Shown one piece after another: positions 53,601-62,600 of a DNA stretch of 64,000 nucleotides. The translations under genes were made by a program, and so were the position numbers. Each line of letters begins with the position of its first letter. Position 1 is the stretch's first letter. Origin of the DNA: Rhodococcoides corynebacterioides NBRC 14404 (GTDB taxonomy: Bacteria > Actinomycetota > Actinomycetes > Mycobacteriales > Mycobacteriaceae); the NCBI RefSeq assembly GCF_001894765.1, contig NZ_BCWV01000003.1, positions 124,001 through 188,000 of the forward strand, read 5' to 3'. Under the pieces are notes generated by a model. The model worked only from the letters and a program-made list of their open reading frames with translations. It did no database searches and was not told the DNA's origin.

Positions 53601-56600
53601 TCTTCGCGGTGGGTGGCGACAGCATCTCCGCCCTGCGGTGGATCACGTTGGCCGCGGCCGCCGGCGTGCACACCACTGCGGCGGAGGTGTTCGAGCAGCG
53701 CACACCCGCACGGGTGGCACAGGTCGCGGTCCTCCGTGACCGGGCGGCGGACGACCCGGGACCCGACGACGGAGTCGGACTCGCGCCCGCACTCCCGATG
53801 ATCCACCAGCTCCTCGCCCGCGGGGGTGACCTCCGGCGGTACGCCCAGACCGTGACACTCGTTCTACCGCAGTCGATCTCCGACGATCGGCTCCGGCGCA
53901 CGGTGTCCGCCGTGCTGGAGCGACACCCGCACCTGCGCGCTCGCCTCGTGATCGACGACGACGTCCGCCTCGACGTCCCGTCGCCGACCGGCAGGGGGGT
54001 GAGCATCCCGAACGCCCCCGATGCGGACACGGCCGCCGAAGATGCGGTGGCCGAGCTCGACCCCCTGTCCGGCCGCACGATCGCCCTCCGCCGGGTGCGC
54101 GGCGACGGCGGGGCCTCCCTCCTCGTGGTGGCGGTCCACCACATCGTCGTCGACATCGTGTCCTGGTCGGTGATCGTCGGTGACCTCGCCGCGGCGTGGC
54201 AGCTGGTGGCCGACGACCGACGACCCTCGCTCGCACCGGTTCCCACGACGCTGCGTGCCTACGCGACGGACCTGGCCGCCTCGGCACGACGTCTCGCGAC
54301 CCCCGAGCGGGTCGAGGCGTGGCGACGCATCGTCGGGGCCGAGCGTCCGGGCCTCGCCCGCCGCCCGATCGACCCGAGCCGAGATCGCCTCCGGGACAAC
54401 GTGGTGCGCGTCGCCACGCTGGGACGCGACGCGACGAACGCCCTCACCGACCTGGCGCCGACGCGACTGCACTGCGGTCCCGACGAGCCCCTCGTCGCCG
54501 CCGTGGCCCTCGCACTCGCCGAGCTGGGCACCTCGGGGACTCGACCCGGCCGCGGACCCGTCGTGATCGGGCTGGAACGACACGGACGTCCCACGGCCGG
54601 TGCGGATCTCGCGCGCACCGTCGGCTGGCTCACCGCGCTGGTGCCCGTAACGCTGGACCTCGGAGGTATCGACCTCACCGACGCCGCCTCCGGCGGAGCA
54701 GCTCTCGGTGACGTGGTGGCGGCGGTGAAGGAAGCACCGGCCTCGACGTCCGACGACGACGCCACCTACGGGGTTCTCCGGTATCTCGGACCGCCCGACG
54801 TGCGCCGCGACCTCGAGTGGTCGCCCGAGGTGACCGTCGCGCACCTGGGACGCCTGTCCGTCGGCACCGGCGACTGGCTGCCGGTGCCGGGCTCGCCGTG
54901 GGATGCCCCCGCCGCGCCGGATCTCGCGCCCGTCGCGCCGATCGAGATCGAGGCCGCCGTCGTGGACGGCGGCTTGACCGTACGGCTGACCGTCCTGCCG
55001 GACGCCGTGAGCGACGAGGTCGCCGACGGGCTCCTCGACGCCGTGTCCCGGGCGCTGCTGACGCTCGCCGCGTGGTCCACGACGGCCGGGGCGGAAGCCC
55101 TGACCGCACGGGACTTCCCGGACGTCGACGTCACCCGAGCGGACCTGCGCCGGTGGCACGAGACCCACGGTCCGGCGGTCGACGTCCTCCCGCTCGCGCC
55201 GCTGCACGCCGGCATGCTCCACCACGCCCGCCTGGCCGGCGAGACGCGGCACGACCGCCCCGCGGACACCGGCGTCGACCCCTACGTGGTGCAGTCGACG
55301 CTGACGATCGACGGACACCTCGACCTCCCCCGCCTGCGGCGCGCCGTCGAGACGGTTCTGGACCGTCACGACGCCCTGCGCGTCGCGTTCCTCACCACCG
55401 CCGACGGCGTCGACGTCCAGTACGTGCGACCGCACGCCGAGCTGCCGTGGGCCGTCGCCGACGTGGCCGGGGACCCCGATCCGGACGCGGTGCTGGCGGC
55501 GTTCCTCGACCACGATCGACTGGTCGGATTCGATCCGGCCGATCCGGTGCGAGCGCTGGTGCGGGTCGGAGTCGTTCGGCTCGACCGGGCCCGCCACGTC
55601 GTCGTGGTCACCCACCACCATCTGGTGCTCGACGGGTGGTCGGCGGCGCGTGTCACGAGCGAACTGCTCGCGAGCTACCACGGGCTCGCACTCCCCGCGC
55701 ACGTCTCCCCCCGCACCTGGTTGCGCTCGCACACCGCGGAGCGCACCGCCGCGGCGGTCGAGACCGTGGCGCGAGAATTCGTGGGCGCGGAGCCGTCGTT
55801 CCTCGTTCCGACCGGGACGCGGTCGCCGGCGCAGCGCCCGGTGCTGTTCCGGCATGCCGTCCTGGATCGTGCGCAGACGGACGCGATTCGGGAGCGAGCC
55901 CGGGGCCTGGGTGTCACCACCGCGGCCCTGATCCAGACGGCGTGGGCGATCACCCTCGGCCGGGCGACGGGACGGACCGACGTGGTGTTCGGCGTCGTGG
56001 TGTCCGGGCGGCGACCGGACGTGCCGCAGGTCGACGACGTCGTCGGGCTGCTGGCGACGACGGTCCCCACTCGCGTCGACCTGCATCCCACGCGGACGCC
56101 GGCGGAGGTGGCGCGGCGGGTCCAGGCCCAGCGGGCCGAACTCCTGGGCCACGCCTGGCCGGACCCCGCGACGCTGCGCCGCGCGGCCGGCCCGGGAGCC
56201 GAGTACGACACGGTGCTGGCCATCGAGTCGTATCCGATTCCCGAACTCCCCGTCACCGGGGGCATCGAGGTGATCGACCGAACCGCCCGCGACGCCACGC
56301 ACCACCCCCTGTCGATGATCGTCGACCTCGGCGACACCCTCGTCGTCCGCGCCGGCTATCGCGGCGACCTGCTGACGGCGGACGCGGTGGACCGGCTCGT
56401 CGACGAGGTGCTGAGGGTGCTGCAGGACGGGGCGGGCGACCCCGAGCACGCTGCTGCCGAGACGATCACGGCGACCGCGACCCCGCCGGACACCCTGCCG
56501 GCCCTGCTGGCGGACGCGGGCGGCCGCTTCGCCGATCACGTCGCCCTGGTCGACGACGCAGGATCCCTCACCTACGCCCAACTCGCCGCCCGCCGCGACC

Positions 56601-59600
56601 GACTGGCCGCGGGGTTGCGTGCCCGCGGGGTCGGGCCGGAGACGGTGGTGGCCGTCGCGCTGCCGCGGAGCGTGGACGCCGTGATCGCCACCCACGCCGT
56701 GTGGGCCGCGGGCGGTGCCGTGCTCCCGCTCGACGTCGACGCGCCCGCCGACCGGTCCCGCGCTGCCCGCGACGACGCCGGATGCGCGCTCGCGATCGGT
56801 GCCGGGCCCGACGACGTCGCCCTGGCCGATCTCCTCGCACCGACCGACCCGCGGCCGAGTGCACCCGTGCGTCCCGACTCCGCCGCCTACGTGCTGTTCA
56901 CCTCCGGATCCACCGGCCGACCGAAGGGCGTGGTGGTCTCCCACGCCGCCGTCGTCGGCCAGATGTGCTGGCGGGTCGACGCTTTCGAGCTGGGACCGGC
57001 CGACACGGTGCTGCACAAGACCCCCGCCACCTTCGACGTGTCGATGTGGGAGCTGATCGCCCCGTTCGTCGCGGGCGCGCGAGTGGTGGTGGCGCCGCCG
57101 GGTGCCCACCGGGACGCCGCGGCACTGGTCGATCTCGTGATCCGCCACGGGGTGACCGTGCTGCACCTGGTGCCCTCGTTCCTGCCGGCGTTCACCGAGT
57201 CCGTCACTCGGGCCGTCGGCGACACCCCGGCGACCACGGGCACTCGGCTGCGTCTGATCGCCGCGTCCGGCGAGGTCCTCCCACCGGACGACGCCCACCG
57301 CGTCGCGGCGATCACCGGGGCCGACGTGATCAACCTGTACGGCCCCACCGAGGCCACCGTGGACGTGACGGCCCACCGCGTTCGCGCGGACGACACCGAC
57401 GTCGTCCCGCTGGGTGAGCCCGTACCGGGCACGACCGCCCGAGTCCTCGATGCTGCCCTGCGCCCGGTACCCACCGACGTGGTCGGTGAGCTGTACCTGG
57501 CGGGACCGCAACTCGCCCGCGGGTACGTCGGGCGGCCCGGGCTCACCGCCGAGCTCTTCGTCGCCGGCCCGGGCGGAACCCGCCGTTACCGCACCGGCGA
57601 CCGCGTCCGTCGCACGCCCGACGATGCATTGATCTTCCACGGCCGCACCGACGACCAACTGTCTGTCCGCGGCGTACGGCTGGAACCGGCCGAGATCGAG
57701 ACCGCCCTGCGCCGACTCGACACGGTGGTCTCGGCCGCGGTGACGGCGCACGAGGGTCGGTCCCTCGCCGTCGTCACCGTCCGTGGCGACGTCACCGGGG
57801 CCGAGATCCGATCCGCCGTCGCCGAATTCCTGCCCCGCACCCACGTTCCCGACGTCGTCGCGGTGGTGGACGCGCTGCCGACCACACCGTCGGGCAAGGT
57901 GGATCGCCGGGCGCTGCCGACGGCGGCACCGGCCCCCGACGAGCCGCGACGACTGCCCGACACCGCGTCGGAACGTGCGGTCGCACAAGCGTTCTCGGAG
58001 GTCCTGGCGCCCGACCGTCCCATCGGAGCCGACGACGACTTCCACGATCTCGGGGGCACGTCGGTGGCAGCCGGCCGGATCCTCGCGCGGATCGAGGCGT
58101 CCACCGGGGTCCGGGTGCCCCTGCGCGTGCTCGTCGAGACCCCGACCGTCCGGCAGGTCGCCGCGGCCGTCGACGCCGAATCCCCGACGCCGACACCGGC
58201 GTTGATCGCGGGCCAGCGAGACGGCGTCTGGACCCCGACCGCGGCGCAGCACCGCATGTACCTCGCCCACCGACTGGACCCGCGGTCCTACCTCATGCCC
58301 GTGGTGCTCGCGCTCGACGAGGAGCCCGACGTCGCCGCGGTGCGGACCGCCCTGGCCGATCTCGTGGATCGGCACGAGATCCTGCGCACCGCGTTCGAGG
58401 AGAACGGTGATCGCCTCGTCGCGCGGGCGGTTCCGGACCACGTCCCGACGGTCGACGTCGTCGACTCCCCCGGACTCACCCCGGAGGACGCGATCGGCGC
58501 CGTGATCGGCCCGGTCGACCTCGCGGTCCCCCCGCTCCGGGTGCGTCTGGTCCGGCGCGGGTCGGCGGACCCGCTGCTGATCCTGGTGCTGCACCACATC
58601 ACGGCCGACGCCGTCTCGCTGCCCGTCCTGGTCCGCGATCTGGTCGAGGCGTACACGGCCAGGCGGTCCGGCCGGGCACCGGCGAGTCCGCTCCCGGCCC
58701 TGCAGTTCCGCGACCACGCCGCACACCGGGCGGCGGTGCTGGGCTCGCGGGACGATCCGACGTCGCTCCTCGCCCGTGAGGTCGACCGGTGGCGCCAGCA
58801 CCTGCGCGGCCTGCCGCCGGTGACCGGCGTGCCGACGATCCGTCCCTCGGATTCCGACACCACGGGGCATCGCCGCATCGCGCTCGATCCGGAGGTCGCC
58901 CGCGCGGTGTCGACCCGCGCCCGCGCCGTGCGGACCACCCCGTTCGTCGTCGTGGCGTCTGCCGTGGCCGCGGCCCTCGCGCGCTGGACCGGTGGCGCCG
59001 ACGTCGCTCTCGGCACGCCCGTGTCGGTGCGGCCGCATCCCGCGCTGGACGACATGGTGGGGCTGTTCGTCGAGACCGTCGTGCTCCGGGTGCGCGGCGA
59101 CGGCAGCACGACTCCGGCCACCTGGGTGCAGCGACTCCGGGACGAGACCGTCGAGGCGCTCTCGCACGTCGTCCCGTTCGACGAGGTCGTGGCGGCCGTG
59201 GCGCCCGACCGCACGGCCGCGCACTCGCCGCTCGTCCAGGTGATGGTGACCGTGACGGACGCGCCGCCGCCGTCCGTACCGGGTGCGCGCGTGATCGACG
59301 TCGGCCCCGGACCGGCGGTCCTCGATCTGACGGTCGCCGTGGACCTCACCGGGGACACCCCGCACATCGACCTCGTCCACCGTTCGACCGTGGACGCGGG
59401 GGCGGTCGCCGGTCTCGCGGCGATCCTGCCACCGATCCTGGCCGCCGTCGCCGACGACCGTGCGGTGCCGACGGGCGACGTCGAGATCCCCGCCCCCGCA
59501 CTGCCAAGGGCGGTTCCGGTACTGGAGGCACGCACGCTGGCCGACCTGCTCGACGAGTACACCGCGACCGACCCGTCCGCCGACGCGCTGATCGCCGACG

Positions 59601-62600
59601 ACGTGGTCCTCGACCGCGCCGAGACCGCCCGACGGGCCGCACGCCTGGCCCGGGTCCTTCTGGGGTACGGGGTGGGACCGGAGGACGTGGTCGCCGTCGC
59701 TCTGCCCCGGTCGATCGAGCAGACGATCGCCGTGCGTGCGGTGGCGGCCGCGGGGGCCGCGTTCCTCGCCCTCGACCCCGCCCATCCGACGGCGCGGCTG
59801 AACGTCGTTCTCGCCGAGGCCCGTCCGGCGGCGGTGATCACCCGCGGCCCGCACTCCGAGCTCACGACCGCGGCCGTGTGCCTCGACCTGGACGACCCGG
59901 GGACCGCGTCCCGGATCGACGCCGGACCATCGACCCCGGTGCGGGACGCGGACCGGACGGCACCGCTGCGCCCCGACCACCCCGCGTACGTCGTGTACAC
60001 CTCGGGCTCCACCGGAACCCCGAAGGGCGTGACGGTGACGCACGCGGGCCTGCACGCCGCCGTCGTCGACCAGCGCGGACGCCTCCAATCCCATCCGGCG
60101 GCGCGGGTTCTCGCGGTGTCCGCCCCGACCTTCGACGCCGCGGTGGGCGAGACCGTCATCGCCCTGGCCCTGCGCGCCCCACTGGTGATCGCTCCGGCCG
60201 ACGTGTTCGCGGGGTCCGACCTGGCGGACGTCCTGCGCCGCCACCGCGTCACCCACGCGATGATCACTCCGCGCGTGCTGGACGTGACCCCGGCCGACGA
60301 CCTGCCGGATCTCGCCGTCGTGTACTCCGCCGGTGAGGCGGTGCCGCCGTCCGTCGTCGCGACGTGGGGCGCGGACCCCGCGCGGCCGCTCGGCAACGTG
60401 TACGGCCCCACCGAGGCGACGATCTGGTCCTCGATCGCCGACCGGCTGCGGCCCGAGGAGCCCGTCACGGTCGGAGCCCCGACGGTGGGCGTGACCGCGA
60501 GCGTGCTCGACGCGCGGCTCCATCCCGTTCCCGCCGGCGTGGTCGGCGAGCTGTGGCTCGCCGGTCCCGTGCTCGCGCGTGGCTATCTGCGGCAACCCGC
60601 CCGGACGGCGGAGAGGTTCGTGGCCGCTCCCGGCGGGGCGCGGCGCTATCGCACGGGCGACCTGGTGCGGTGGGACGGCACCGCAGTGACCTACCTCGGC
60701 CGCGCCGACACGCAGTACACGGTGCGTGGTGTGCGGCTCGAACTCGGCGAGATCGAGGCGGCCCTCGCCGCCCAGCCCGGCGTGGCCGCGGCGGCCGCGA
60801 CCGTCGACGGAGACCGCGTGGTGGGCGTCGTGGTGGGACCGGTCGACCCCGAGGCCGTACGGACCGGCGCCGCGACTCTGCTGCCGCCGGTGCTGCGCCC
60901 GGCGGTGGTCGGCGTGGTGGACGCACTGCCGATGACCACCTCGGGCAAGCTCGATCGAGCCGCCCTGGTGGTTCCTGCCCCGGCGCCCGCCGCCGGCGCA
61001 CTGCCGCAGAACTCCGCCGAGGATCGCGTGGCCGACGCCGTCGCCGAGGTGTGCGGCGTCTCGTCGGTCGGCCGGGACGACGACTTCTTCGCCCTCGGGG
61101 GAACGTCGCTGAGCGCGGTGACGCTGGCCCGCCGGCTCGAGGTGCCGGTCCGCACGGTGTTCGACGACCCGACCGTGCGCGGGCTGGCGGCGGCGTTGCC
61201 GTCGGCCCGGCAGGCCTGCCGTCCGGTGACGCGCGTGGACCCGCGACCGGAACGACCACCCCTGTCCTTCGCCCAGCAGCGTCTGTGGTTCCTCGCCCGC
61301 ACCGGCGAGGCCGGCGCCGCGTACACGGTTCCGCTGGTCCTCGCGCTGCGCGAGGAGCTCGACACCGACGCGCTGCGCGCGGCCCTGACCGACGTGACCA
61401 CGCGCCACGAGGTGCTGCGCACGGTCTACCCGGACGTCGAGGGTGTTCCCTGGCAGCGGGTCCTGGCACCCGCCCCCGCGCACCTCGAGACGGTGACCGC
61501 GACGACCGCGGAGGTGCCGAGGCTGGTCGCGGAGCGCGCGACTCGGCCGTTCGACCTGGCCACCGACCCACCGCTGCGAGCCACGCTGGTCACCCGAGGG
61601 CCGGCCGACCACGTGCTGGTGCTGGTCCTGCATCACATCGCGGTGGACGGGTCGTCCCTCGCCCCGCTGGCACGGGACGTCCGGCGTGCGTACGACGCCC
61701 GACGCGCCGACCCCGAGCGTCCCGCCGCCCTCCCCGCCCTGCCGGTGCAGTACGTCGACGTCGCGCTGGCACAACAGGATCCGCCCGCGGACGCGCTCGC
61801 CCGGTGGGTGGACCGGCTCCGGGACGCGCGGCCGTTGCCGCTCCCGCTCGACCACCCCCGACCCAGCGAGCCGTCGTATCGCGGTGCGCGGGTGCCGTGG
61901 TCGGTGGACGCGCCCACCACCGCCGCCCTGCGCGCGATCGCGGAGCGCCGTGGGACGACGCTCGCGGGTGTGATGCTCGCGGTGCTCACCACCGCGCTCT
62001 CGGGATGGACGGGCGAGACGGACGTGTGTGTCGGCATGCCGGTCTCCGGCCGAGACGATCCGGTGCTGGACGACCTGGTGGGCATGCTGGTCGACACCGT
62101 CGTCGTACGGACCCGGGTCGATCCCGCAGCGAGCTTCGACGAGCACGTGGCCACCACCGGACGACGGGTCCGTGAGGCTCTCGCCGACTCCGCCGTTCCG
62201 TTCGAGCAGGTGGTGCGCGCGATCGACGCCGAGGTCGGCGACCGCGACCGTGACGTGCCCCCGCTGTTCCAGGTGATGCTGGCCTACCAGGACCGTCTCC
62301 CGACCGTCCCGGGAATCGAGGTCCTCGATCTCGCCCCGGCCCGCGCGCAGGTCGACCTCGTCGTCGACGTCACCGAGACGCCCGCCGGGCTGTCCGGAAC
62401 GATCACCCGGGCCACGGACGTCCTCACCGGCGACACCGCCCGACGGCTCGCGGACATGCTCACGCGTATCGTCGACGCCGCCGCTGTGGGTCGACTGCCC
62501 CGACTCGAGCACGCCCCGGTGCTCGAGCCCGGAGAGCGCGCCGTCCTCCTCTCCCGGCGCGGCGACGACGCCCTCCCCCCGGTGCCGTGGGCCGAGCTGC

